From the NCBI GenBank assembly GCA_026874595.1, contig CM049311.1, positions 50,905,676 to 50,969,675 on the forward strand: DNA of 64,000 nt. The letters are read 5' to 3'. This DNA is from Sipunculus nudus (Eukaryota; Annelida; Sipuncula; Golfingiida; Sipunculidae). The translations under genes and the position numbers were made by a program. Shown here piece by piece: positions 12,501-21,861 of this stretch. Position 1 is the first letter of the stretch, and every line of letters starts with the position of its first letter. The notes beneath the pieces are model-generated. The model did no database searches, had not been told where the DNA came from, and saw nothing but the letters and a program-made list of their open reading frames with translations.

Positions 12501-15500
12501 ATCTCTATGGATGCTTACCGGTAAATTATGAAAATGCCTCAGTGACACCCATAACTAAGTCATTAATTGATCAAGTGATCCTGAATCAAAATGTATAAGA
12601 GAAATTTTGTTTATATGAAAATTTAAAGAAGGGGAAAAAATAAACAGAGTAACTTACCATAAGAGTGGTCTCTGACCCCTCTGACCTTAAGCTGTTTGTC
12701 ACCATACTTTCCAACATGAACTGTTCCAGATACTGTACCAAACTGTTCATAATGTGTCTGATGTGACCTACATTAATGGAATATACTAAAATTTTGTTTC
12801 TTATAAGATGTCAGTACATATATGTTCTTTGAGAAATGTTTATCTCTGGAAGTAAAGAAAATGTCTCCCATTGCATTTTCATCACTTTTCTTGACATTAT
12901 AATTATTTTAATGAATTTCTTGACTTTGAAATAATAATAAATTCATAATTCAAATTTCAAGACATTAAAATTTTGTACGGAAAACAAAGCTTGCCAACTG
13001 AACAAATAAACTAATTGTACATACTCTCGCAGTTTGTCGAAGAATTCCCGAGACCAGGGTTCCCTTGCAGTGGCAGCACAAAGTGTGTAGGGGTGAAGGT
13101 CGGTGTCAAAATCAAAGTACTTTGTATCAGCCACCCACTGAAGGTCAAACTTGGTGTCAACTAACTCTGGCTCCTTTCCTGGCCTTATTAACCTGGAAAA
13201 TATTTAAACAAAGACTTATAAGGTTATCAACAACAACAAAAATTTAAAAAGAGAAATTAGATTTGTGGGACGGGATGTCTTGAAACCTGAAATATTTTAC
13301 CTTTTATTTCTAATATCCAAACCTCCTCAATGTGAAGTCATCAGCTCTGAATTTTTTTCTTTTGAGAATTCATGTACCAGTGCATTTTATTGTTTGAGAT
13401 TTCATGTACCAGTGCATTTCATTCTTTTGAGATTTCATGTACCAGTGCATTTTGTAATATTTTAATGACATCTACTTTGAACCTTCTTTTTCTAAATACT
13501 TCATTCATTAATAAGTTATGAACAAAAGAATCCTGAAAGTGTATAAAAATTCTTCATGTAACATATAATTACGAATTAAGCCATTACATATATTATAACA
13601 AGGAATAAAGAAAAAAAGCAATCTTAAAATTTAATACATTTTCTTTTATTTTCCATGTTTTTCTATATAACTAACAGAGGTCTGGTGAATGTAACACATT
13701 CATGACCAACACATCATTCCTTATTTGAAGTATTTACTTTCAAAAGTATCCAGTTCTTTGCTCCATTCTCTTTATTATAATCTTTAACACACACAAATAA
13801 ATTGTGATATGAGCCATCAGGGCTAAATATCAGCAAGTTTAAGACAGAACTGCTGAATAGGTAGTAAATTTATGTATAACAAAAATGTTACCTAAGTTTG
13901 CCATCATATGACAGATTCCATTTCTTCATGGGTTCCACAGGTTTGATTTTAAACCCCCCTCCCTCATAAGTGAGCTCTTCTTTCCTGTACTGGGCAGTGT
14001 CTGGTTTAAGTGGAATCTCGAGCAGACCAAGATCAGGAAACTTAAACAGCGAGGAAACATTATATGTAAATATATTAATATTTTATACTGCATATATATA
14101 TGAAAGAGAGAGAGAGAAACAGAGAGAGCAGAGAATCAATGCAGAAATATAAGTTTACAGCAAGAATACTACATTCCAATTTTCTCTGTAAAATCCACCA
14201 TTAAAATCAATTCTTTAGCACTGTAATTCTTTGTCCATGACTTATTATTTCGGATGCTCCCAGAACCATGTTTGCAATCATTTATTTGGCTCATATTCCC
14301 CGATTCATTCCTGCATAAGTAACTGTAAGATTGTGAATATTCCTTCATGACATTCATTAATTTAATTACCAAATTCTAATCCAGCCTTATTTGCCCAATT
14401 ACTGAAAAGCCCAGAAACTTTCATGAGATTCTGTGCATGACTGGAACAAACACACAAACACACTAACAAATCAGGATGAACACGTACCCTCTGTGAAGAG
14501 GCAAAAACATACACATTAACATTTAACACATCTCCATATACAATGACATTAAGGTGAACACTGAAGTTAATATTGACTCTAAAATTGTATTAATTAATTA
14601 AATAAATATTCAAATAATTAGCATTATGTCTGACCTTTATGTATAAGAGGGTCTGTGTGAGCCGGTCCTGCCTGCGAGCTGTAGCTCCAACAAAATACTG
14701 ACCATCCTGGCTGGCACCATTAAAATAAACGGCATCAACAGCCTGCAAAAACAATAAACATCATACAGACGAATGATAACACCATACGTACTAGCTGAAG
14801 CAGCTTGAATCTTATTGAATGAATAATATTCAATCAGGTGCCAATATCGTGCCATGTGTGCTGCCATGGCTCAAATCTTAATTGGATTAAACTAAACTGG
14901 TTTACTTAAGCCTGGAAGACATACGCTTTACATAGACCTGCACTGTGATTCACTTTACAAAAACCTTGCACTTGGTTGTTAATCAGATTTACTTTGCTGT
15001 AAAAAATAATATTTGCAGGAAGAATTGGGTCAATTGGAAGCAAAATTGGCGTCATGCAGATTAGAAAAGGATTTATCTGTATGCACTGGGAAGCAGTTTG
15101 CTGATGTGGATTAGAGGCCTAGTGCTGACAGAATAGATACAAACACATGATGTTTGTTTTACAATGAAAAGCTGTGCGAGGGTTTCATAACATTAAACTG
15201 GCAATTTTTAAATAGGTGAGTGCATTTGTATTTCAGCCTCAAATGATATTGTATGAAAGTTTATAAATGCTATTTTTACAACTTTAATATTTCATTTGCC
15301 AGTTTATAACTATTGACAGTTTATTGAAACAGAAGTATACATGTGTTCTTTACACACGATTTTTACACTTTTTTGACACGCCACTTTTCCCGTGTTTCCT
15401 AGTGGTAAGAATGTGTTTTTCACATTTTACACATGGAAATTTTTGGAAAGTGGTTTTGATATATATAAAGGCAGTCCTAAATTTAAATATTAGGGGTTCA

Positions 15501-17997
15501 TTACAGCTGAAAATGGAAGGTTTTTCCTTAATTTCTCCAAGGAACAAATAAAGTCACAGTAGTGGTGGGAGACGGTCCCCTTTTCATAATCGATCATCGG
15601 TTTTGGCAAACCTATTGATGATCGATTATTAATCGGTTCAGACAAATATAAAGAAATATAGAATTATCTGTGAAACTGTACTCTCTTAACCTAGCCTGTA
15701 TGTCTTAGTAATTCTACCTTATGAAAAGAAGTCTTTGCCTTTTTTTATATTTTCCTATTATTACTAAGATATGGCATTCAAAGTTTCATTTTAATGAATT
15801 ATAATAATTGAGAATAAAACCACAGTCCAGGATATCTACTTGCTGGCTCCCATGAATACTCCTGCTTATCATTTTATCTTCACCACCAGCAAGGACTTTC
15901 ATTTTACAACAATTATGACGACTGCCGACATGCATACTGGTTTCACAACCCCGCCAGGAAAATTACAGGCCTATATATTTTTTATGAAAATTTTTAAAAA
16001 AGTAATTGAAAGCTAAATAGATAATTACTCATGTGGCAACTGCACCTGGCATCAGTTGAAGAGATTATTTCTAAGAGAATCTCACAAAATTGGCATAGGC
16101 CTGGAGAATTATGGAGCATTTAAACGCCATATTGCCCATATTTTGCAATGAATGTCTCATTAGAAAACTCTCCGCTTATTCTGCAGCTCCCTGCCATCAC
16201 AGAGGTTTAATAAGTCCTCGTTCTCTCATCTACTGTGTCAAACTCAGTTAGACATGGAGCACAGGCGCTTGAATCCCTATTTGTGTTGATATTGGCTTAA
16301 ATAGTTTTAGTTTACCTCAACAATCCCCTACCGTTTAATTAGCTGTGACCCATGATATATTGCTTTGCCGGTACTTGTTTATTTAATAAATACACAAGGC
16401 CGGCATCCAAGTCTGCAGACCTGTCTGTATCCATTAAGCGACGAACAGACAGATTTAACCCAGATTACTATTTCCATCATTATCAACCAATCAGGTGTTA
16501 GGTTCCAGGGGGAATCCTTACTGCTGACCAAGATACATGGGGATTTCCTTGATTGGGGTAACAGCTGCTTAATGGATGCAAACTAGTTACAAATAAGAGC
16601 TCATTACAAGTGGTACACTTTGTGTATTGGAATTGTTGATGCTTTTATAGAAAGAAGAACTGGCCATTTAACGACTGTAAGTTTCTTCCCTCGAAAATCT
16701 TTGAAATATTTGGGAATTTCAATTGATTTCTTGTATTATCGCCTACCCGTCCGCAGACTTGGATGCCGGCCTTGTGTATTTATTAAATAAACAAGTACCG
16801 GCAAGCGATATATCATGGTTTACAGCTCATTAAACGGCAGGGGATTGTTGTTGAGGTAAACTGAACACTATTTAAGCCAATATCAACACAGATAGGGATT
16901 CAAGCGCCTGTGCATGGAGGTTATTTGGGAACACAGACTCATTATATGAAGCATGGAATGTTGTAAAAAAGGGGAAGAATAATTTTTTCCTATAACATAA
17001 AGACATTCTGGAAAAAACAATCATGAATTTTTTTAAATCTATAGTTGCCTTTGGTAATTGAGCTCTTGAAAGTGGCAGCAAACTGACTGACTTTCGAAAA
17101 AACTCGATTATTGGCCCACCATGCACTAAGTAACAGTGACCCAGTTTTTTATTTGGAAGCACCCAGCCAGCATCACAGGTTGGAGATACATTGGACCAAC
17201 ATTGGATAACAACGTTGTTCCAACGTTGGTATTCAATGTTGGACCAACTCAATTTGCTCATTGGAACTACGTTGGACAGATGTTGGAGCAATGTTGTGTG
17301 ACATGTTGGGCAAATGTAGGGCCAATGTAGGATATATGTTGCATCAATTTGCTCATTGATACTAGGCTGGATATCTGTTGGATCAATGTTGTATTTTACA
17401 TTGAGCCAATGTAGGACCAATGTAGAGGATGATATGCCACTGAGGTTTTTCATCAACATGAACATTTAGGAATAAAATCTGGTTCAAATGTTCTAAAAAA
17501 ATGTGAGTTATTTTTAATTGATTAATTAATGGTTCAAATAGTGTATACTGTAAGTAAAGTCCTATGTTAGATGTACGGTTATGTGTAGTAAAGGTTTGTC
17601 AAATGGATTAAAATTATTTTACTTGTTTTTTTTTTAAGTGAAATCACACTGGAAGACATTATACAAAATATTTACAGCATTCTCAGAGCAATTACCCTTA
17701 TCTTAAAAATAAAACTGACACAAAAATAAGTTCAAAACTCTTTAATAATAATAGGACTGTATATTCTAATGCTCTACAGCCGACAATAATTATTAATTCT
17801 GAATCGTCCATAGAGACATAGTCTCTGCTGTTAACTGTGCATCCTTCGCACACTTCAACTTCTGCCTCTTCTTATTCCCTTTGTATCTGTCCCCAGCAAA
17901 ACTCAGCCAGCTTTGGATCATTTTCTTGACATCCTCTTTGCTGATCCTTTCAGCAAGTGAATTTTCTCTGACTGCACCTAAAGGAAAACATTTTTTT

Positions 17998-18057
<60 letters not shown>

Positions 18058-18667
18058 GAGAGAGAGAGAGACATGTCACAGATGAGATTTAAATCCAGGC
18101 AGATTTTAAATTTACCTAGACGAGATTGCGATTGTGATCTAGCATAGATAGATTTTAAACTCGCCTAGGAGAGACTGCCATCACAGTCATGGAGCAGGCC
18201 AGGATTTTGAAATTTGCCTGGTTTCATACAGTGAGTTTAAAATTGGCCTAGGTAAGAATGAAATAGTGGTCAGATGGTATTTCCTAATATACTGGGCATT
18301 GTATATTACATATGTATGATGTTTTCATAGCTCCTATAAGTCATTTATAGAGAATATCTATATGAAATATTTCTGATGTCTTGCCCGTTTTGGATTTGTC
18401 ATTAATTATAGGATATATAGGGTAATTTATGTGGCTTTTTTTAAATATTTTTTTTAGGCTGTTGCATTCTTTATCTATACATAATGGTAACCATTAATGT
18501 CAAAATAGTTAATGATACAGAGCTCATAATATAACTGAAAACATCATTCATATGTCATTTACATTGTTCCATGTTTTAAAGAATACCATCAAATAATAAT
18601 TTCAATCTCACCTAGGCAGTTTAAAGTCATTCAGGCAAGAAAAAAAACCTAGCCTGCTACATAATGG

Positions 18668-18731
<64 letters not shown>

Positions 18732-18791
18732 CCATTATGTAGCAGGCTAGGTTTTTTTTTCTTGCCTGAATGACTATGATATATATGAATG

Positions 18792-18824
<33 letters not shown>

Positions 18825-21204
18825 AATATTATTCAGGGTGATAGAGTCAAAGCAATGGTAGTATAACATAATTTTGGAGTATGAAGGGACAGAAGCATAA
18901 CGTACTAACTTTTGTATTTATACATATAACATACTACAGGACATCATTGTGGAAGATAGGGGACAAGTGGTCACAATGATGTATCAACACATGACCTCAG
19001 GAGTCTCAGGGGTCAAGTATGCAATCTGGACCTTTGTGCTGGCAAGGCTGGCATTGGCCCCCTTTATCAGCAGCACTGTTATACAGGCTCTGTACCATGT
19101 GTAGCCCCTAGTCGAATTCTGTGCCCCTACACAAGTAACAGCATAGCAAATGATAAAGGTGATAGCCATAACAGCACCAAATAGTATCAAACACTAATAC
19201 AAGATCATGCATACATATATGACATAGTACTGCTTTTCACTAATATAAATTCTTATATGGTTAAAGAAGCAGTGATTTAATATAAATTGCCATACATAAC
19301 ACAAAGTACTCAGAAAATTATCATATATAACCAGTATATGAAGTTCAAGTTCATTATTCCTTAAGTTCCATATATACTGAACAATTTTGAGATATGTATA
19401 TCCAGGTTAGATCAATTTATGTGTTGATTAAAGTAAATAATTCTTATAAACTTACCTCAGGATGTCTGTTCAGTCTGGATGTTCTAGCTTAACTGACTGG
19501 CCAAACACTCCAGGGGGTCACTTTTGGCGCCAAAGAATCATGTTACAAACTGCCTCCAGACCAGGGGTTGGGCTGAGTGGTGATAGATAGTCCACAAGCC
19601 TTTCATCTAAGTAGGCCTCAATTATCAGACTTGAGTAGTATGTTAAGCCTCAGTTTATTTTTTATACTTCACTTAAAGTTTTAAGTGTAATCAAACTGTC
19701 ACTTTATTAAATAATGAGATTAATTTACCAAAATTAAAATATTTCCTATTTCATATTTATTAGCCCATTTATTTTTCAAACAATATTTTTTTAAGGTGCT
19801 ACCTCTTACTTTTCTCAACATTTTATAATACTACAAATGAATTATAAACAATCAGTTATTTAAATATTTACATGCAGTATTTATCCTCATTAGTTAAATT
19901 TCCATCCTCCCAATCATTATTTACAGGGCTGGTAAAAATAAATCATTAAAAAATCATGATATTTGATTTTTCTTATTTAAATCATTTTTTTGTTTATTTA
20001 AATCACCTATTGATAAATTGACCATGCCTTTCATATTTGTCATATAATTCAGATTTTTATAATAGATAGATTATTTAAATAGTACTTAGAGAATTAACAG
20101 TAAGTAAATATTTTTTTACACGTAAATCAGTTTTGTGAAAGACATATGAAAATTGACTAATTAACCTGAAAATTTAAGATTTGATGAGTTTTATGACTTT
20201 TTTGCAGTGATTTAAATCAAACAAGCGCTGATTATTCTATTTAAAAATAAAAATCTAGTACACATATGAATGAAATATATCCAAGCACAGACTTGACAAA
20301 TGCACACAATCTAGCTCTGTATTTTGTAGGTCAGCCTGTATGAGTCTTTGTTGATATCATTCTTGAATCCATATATATATTTCATATTTTCCCATGACAT
20401 AACTGCAACGTTGGTCCAACGTTAAATATCCAACGTTTGATCTTATATGTTGGTCCTACTTTGGCTTAACGTTGGCTGTCCAACAGTAGTTTTAAGGATG
20501 TTGGTCCAACGTTGGACAAACGTTAGCTATCCAACTCCTACATATACCCAACCAGCCAACAACTCTCCAACGTTTACTAAACGTTCCATTGCTGGCTGGG
20601 CAGGACTTAGGGACCTCTAACTGAAAGTCAAATTTTGGATTTGTAGGTCAAAAAAGTTTTTTTAAAACGTGCCAAAACAGACGAACAGATGGGCAATGGA
20701 CCATAACTATATATAGCTCAGAGGACACGTCAATGAACACCGGTTCATTAATGTTCAGATGACTTATAGACTATAGTCAGCTGAGCCATAAATCAATAAA
20801 CATGAAAAATTTCATGGCAACCCATAGGCCTGATTAAGTATCATATTTTTTTCAGTTTATTTGAAGCCGGTGCACCTGCCCTTAAATAGGTGCATGTGCA
20901 CTCGGCGCGTCTGCTATTTTATCATTACCTTTGGGTGCTGGGCTGGCAGGGGCTGTACCTTGTCCATGTCTGCCTCTGAGCTGCGGGACTTGGCCCCAAA
21001 CCCCACCTCGTTCTCGCTGATGGTCTGTTGTTGTTTACTCTTCCTCTCCCTCAGTTTCAGCAGCACGTAAAACACCCAGAATTTAACATGGTACCACGGC
21101 CCGGGCTGCGAGTAAACTCCCCGGATCTTGTCCGGGGTCTTTGAGAACCACAGCTTGGCCAGTATGATGACTGGTAACCCCCAGAGTATGGTTGACAGCT
21201 CCAT
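6546..21204 (-). CDS. PEP-synthase-like N-terminal-domain membrane protein, complete nine-exon gene
   Basis: Nine exons, all bounded by AG/GT and matching in phase, give 411 residues: 20929-21204, 14635-14742, 13892-14040, 13025-13192, 12658-12767, 11308-11419, 8159-8286, 7125-7272, 6546-6582. The start ATG at 21204 gives an N-terminal hydrophobic anchor (about residues 3-18) and a second hydrophobic stretch (about 46-60). Conserved blocks are YFNGASQDGQYF (~97-108), FDFDTDLHP (204-212), REPWSREFF (221-229), HQTHYEQ (236-242), RGVRDHSYG (263-271), IRDWAHLHRY (273-282) and WGVSEWEYRN (392-401). From memory these match the N-terminal region of invertebrate proteins named putative phosphoenolpyruvate synthase. 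The PEP/pyruvate-binding and phosphohistidine domains are absent, so that enzyme activity should not be assumed. The blocks rich in His, Asp and Trp suggest a beta-rich lipocalin-like or CrtC-like fold; this is inference. Biological role unknown. Confidence 0.85.
6583..7124 (-). other. Intron 8 of the PEP-synthase-like gene
   Basis: A 542-bp AT-rich intron. Nothing beyond the splice sites was recognised. Confidence 0.7.
7125..7272 (-). CDS. PEP-synthase-like gene, exon 8 (residues 351-400)
   Basis: A 148-nt exon with acceptor ttacag and donor gtaatg. It encodes YFYMGLQWEARVVERMCKF and NGQEAWGVSEWEY, the C-terminal signature of the family (Y/F-GxxWE, ERxCKFxVNG, WGxSEWxYR). Confidence 0.9.
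7543..8150. repeat. ~82-bp minisatellite (two ~41-bp halves), ~7 copies, abutting the exon 7 donor
   Basis: Units alternate agagtcactggctgacccc plus ctttaaatcagaaccctgac with a variant half carrying cgcacacacac. The copy farthest from the exon (7555-7590, cactggctcccctgcttaaa) is close to the true exon 7 donor region (ctggctcacctgctttgaaa at 8150-8169). The array therefore probably arose by duplication of that exon-intron boundary. Confidence 0.85.
8159..8286 (-). CDS. PEP-synthase-like gene, exon 7 (residues 308-351)
   Basis: A 128-nt exon with acceptor ttttttccag and donor gtgagcc. It encodes LVIGYVFHPDGRL and an acidic segment (VGEDGDDPDD). It corresponds to the family's GYVxxPxG block. 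The donor directly abuts the ~82-bp repeat array. Confidence 0.88.
8287..11307 (-). other. Intron 6 of the PEP-synthase-like gene
   Basis: A 3-kb intron made mainly of two minisatellites (18-bp at 8440-9690 and 49-bp at 10239-11307) separated by about 550 bp of AT-rich sequence in which nothing was recognised. Confidence 0.75.
8440..9690. repeat. 18-bp minisatellite with higher-order structure
   Basis: About 69 units of the type gaggtatactggtatata or gaggtttactggtatata fill 1.25 kb. Variant units (gtacacagag, acatgtaaatagaggtacac) recur together three to four times at intervals of some 160 to 250 bp, showing higher-order amplification. Because the unit is a multiple of three and lacks stops, both strands stay open for 390-430 codons (YTSIPLYTSKPL on minus). 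The array is intronic and the frames are not taken as genes. Confidence 0.93.
10239..11331. repeat. 49-bp minisatellite that reiterates the exon 6 / intron 6 junction, ~21 copies
   Basis: Units read, on plus, catacagaccacctgttgtg then tacaacatttacctggttaa then ggtgataga. On the gene's strand each unit contains the last ~24 coding bases of exon 6, its CCAG end and donor gtaaatg. Copies differ by a few substitutions (ttatg/ttgtg, gatagac/gacagac); two are shortened. One degenerate outlying unit is at 10239-10262. The last copy overlaps exon 6 itself. Confidence 0.95.
11308..11419 (-). CDS. PEP-synthase-like gene, exon 6 (residues 271-308); its donor is copied in the adjacent minisatellite
   Basis: A 112-nt exon with acceptor ttttccag. 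It encodes NIRDWAHLHRYTLQYF and ends ATCACCTTAACCAG followed by donor gtaaatg. The last ~24 coding bases and this donor are reiterated about 20 times in the 49-bp array that starts here, so the exon end could not be fixed by splice consensus alone. The 11308 boundary is the only one giving correct phase with exon 7 without adding repeat-encoded residues. Confidence 0.8.
11420..12657 (-). other. Intron 5 of the PEP-synthase-like gene
   Basis: A 1.24-kb intron. A plus-strand open frame at 12037-12402 has no recognisable domain. Nothing else stands out. Confidence 0.65.
12658..12767 (-). CDS. PEP-synthase-like gene, exon 5 (residues 234-271)
   Basis: A 110-nt exon with acceptor tgtag and consensus donor gtaagt. 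It encodes HQTHYEQFG and RGVRDHSYG, the His- and Asp-containing blocks that are near-invariant in the family as remembered. Confidence 0.9.
13025..13192 (-). CDS. PEP-synthase-like gene, exon 4 (residues 178-234)
   Basis: A 168-nt exon with acceptor ttttccag and donor gtatgt. It holds the most recognisable blocks of the family, FDFDTDLHP and AREPWSREFFDKLR. It ends with GA of Glu-234, completed by exon 5. Confidence 0.9.
13193..13891 (-). other. Intron 3 of the PEP-synthase-like gene, with a small ~34-bp repeat
   Basis: A 700-bp AT-rich intron. At about 13366-13452 three partial copies of a ~34-bp unit (catgtaccagtgcatttt plus ttgagattt) occur in tandem. No other structure was seen. Confidence 0.65.
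13892..14040 (-). CDS. PEP-synthase-like gene, exon 3 (residues 129-178)
   Basis: A 149-nt exon with acceptor tttaag and donor gtaaca. It encodes the FPDLGLLEIPLKPDT segment and the PMKKWNLSYDGKLR motif, which corresponds to the family's EPMRxWRIxFNGxLR block. It ends with two bases of the Arg-178 codon. Confidence 0.85.
14041..14634 (-). other. Intron 2 of the PEP-synthase-like gene
   Basis: A 594-bp intron with a short GA-rich stretch (14104-14134). Nothing else was recognised. Confidence 0.65.
14635..14742 (-). CDS. PEP-synthase-like gene, exon 2 (residues 93-128)
   Basis: A 108-nt exon, phase 0 at both ends, acceptor gcag and donor gtcaga. It encodes AVDAVYFNGASQDGQYFVGA and a basic run. 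It carries the family's YFxGxxxDGxYxxxxxxRR block, which lets the 6.2-kb first intron be bridged with confidence. Confidence 0.88.
16254..16916. mobile_element. Foldback element with ~160-bp inverted arms (MITE-like, non-autonomous)
   Basis: The left arm (16254-16418) and right arm (16752-16916) are near-perfect reverse complements, including cacaggcgcttgaatccc, ttaataaatacacaaggccg and catccaagtctgc. The ~330 bp between them is unique within the window and non-coding. The structure fits a foldback or MITE transposon; target-site duplication was not established. Confidence 0.75.
18007..18054. repeat. (AT)n microsatellite
   Basis: A run of about 24 AT dinucleotides followed by a short (GA)n run. 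Confidence 0.95.
18625..18775. repeat. Near-perfect 46-bp-arm palindrome with an (AT)n core
   Basis: The left arm runs from agtcattcaggcaag through cctagcctgctacataatgg; the right arm is its reverse complement apart from one extra T in the poly-T tract. The loop is about 60 bp of (AT)n, itself self-complementary, so the whole 151 bp can extrude as one hairpin or cruciform. It may be a small MITE. Confidence 0.9.
20929..21204 (-). CDS. PEP-synthase-like gene, exon 1 (residues 1-92)
   Basis: The ATG in gaaaatgg at 21204 opens MELSTILWGLPVIILAKLWF, a signal-anchor-like segment, followed by a WYHVKFWVFYVLLKL hydrophobic stretch and then a basic, Gln-rich linker. The exon ends in MDKVQPLPAQHPK and then the donor gtaatg. 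An in-frame TTG upstream at 21225 gives seven extra residues but is not a standard start. An overlapping upstream frame ends with TGA at 21219. Phase 0 joins exactly to exon 2. Confidence 0.85.
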
Positions 21205-21359
21205 TTTCCCGGTGTCGGTCACCAAAGTTCTTCAGGGTCCAAGTTGTCGTCTGTACCAGGGTTCATGCCCTTTGACCTCTTGCCAGTCTTGGATCTGAAC
21301 GGTATCGTGGTCAGTGGTGATACACTGATGGCCCTGGTAGTGACATCTGTTGTTGAAAC
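21205..21359 (-). other. Probable 5' UTR portion of exon 1
   Basis: An acceptor-like gcag at 21360-21363 (minus) could begin the exon that carries the start codon, which implies a further non-coding 5' exon. An open frame (21219-21461, ending EELW then TGA) overlaps this stretch and stops 15 bp before the ATG. It may be an upstream ORF and has no recognisable domain. Confidence 0.35.
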
Positions 21360-21511
21360 CTGCAAATCGGGGTGAAGATTCGGTTGGAGGCAGCACATAG
21401 ATAAAGGTCGGCTTTCCTTTATATAGGTGTCAACGGCAAGTAATTTTAACGAGTCTATCAATTATTAAAATCAGGCTAATTTAAGAAACTGAGAAATAAA
21501 AGATTCATCTT

Positions 21512-21584
21512 TGGTTCAGCCCGGGCTCGAACCGGGGACCTTTCGCGTGTTAGGCGAACGTGATAACCACTACACTGCTGAACC
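21512..21584 (-). tRNA. tRNA-Val (anticodon AAC)
   Basis: The 73-nt minus-strand sequence folds as a cloverleaf. The acceptor stem GGTTCAG/CTGAACC has discriminator A. The A-box region (TAGTGTAGTGG), the anticodon loop CCTAACACG with AAC, and a T arm (B box GGTTCGAGCC) match eukaryotic tRNA-Val closely. The body is the usual Val(AAC) sequence, while the acceptor stem differs from the common GTTTCCG/CGGAAAC pairing yet pairs fully. A TTTT pol III terminator lies about 10 nt downstream (plus 21498-21501). No intron. Confidence 0.93.
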
Positions 21585-21861
21585 AGCTGGCGCCTCTAAT
21601 ATTTCGGCAAACTGCCGCGATCAATTTTGGACAAATTACTTATAATTATATATATATATATGTGTATATAAATTAAAAATTGTATTCACTTCCTCAATGC
21701 AGCATTAGGCCTACTACATTAGCCAGAGGCTTAATTCTTCATGGACAATAACTTGATCAAGTCTTTCATGAGATCATATATAGGCCCCTAGGCCCTTGGT
21801 CTAAAAAAAAAACAATTAACATAGAAAACAAATTTTAACAGTTTTAATCTGTTATATGTAA
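21585..21861. other. Spacer upstream of the tRNA
   Basis: AT-rich spacer with a short (AT)n run near 21650. No gene recognised. Confidence 0.5.

Larger units (their letters stand above)
17162..20600. mobile_element. Putative DNA-transposon-like element with CCCAGCCAGCA inverted termini and CCAACGTTGG subterminal repeats
   Basis: The 11-bp CCCAGCCAGCA at 17162-17172 is exactly inverted at 20590-20600. Just inside each end is a 200-260 bp zone of clustered CCAACGTTGG-type palindromes and ttggaccaa-type words (17180-17430 and 20405-20585). A CA dinucleotide flanks both termini and could be a 2-bp target duplication. The interior is AT-rich with a short basic open segment (17793-17990, minus; WLSFAGDRYKGNKKRQK) that I cannot identify. 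It may be non-autonomous or decayed, or two separate short elements that share ends. Confidence 0.55.
14743..20928 (-). other. Intron 1 of the PEP-synthase-like gene (6.2 kb), carrying several mobile-element-like insertions
   Basis: The intron contains a foldback element (16254-16916), a 3.4-kb element with CCCAGCCAGCA ends (17162-20600), an AT-cored palindrome nested in it (18625-18775), AT microsatellites, and the tail of a GCTCAGCT-family repeat (about 20690-20795). Between 14743 and 16253 nothing was recognised. Confidence 0.6.

Noticed and set aside
16872-17465. 197-codon minus-strand frame
   Set aside because: It runs across a foldback arm and the CCAACGTTGG palindrome cluster; there is no family similarity.
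17793-18074. Minus-strand 93-codon frame as a gene
   Set aside because: Half of it is (AT)n/(GT)n translation. The remaining basic segment is unidentified and is only mentioned as possible element remnant.
21204-21225. Alternative upstream start for the PEP-synthase-like protein
   Set aside because: The upstream codon is TTG; the ATG at 21204 starts directly at the hydrophobic anchor.
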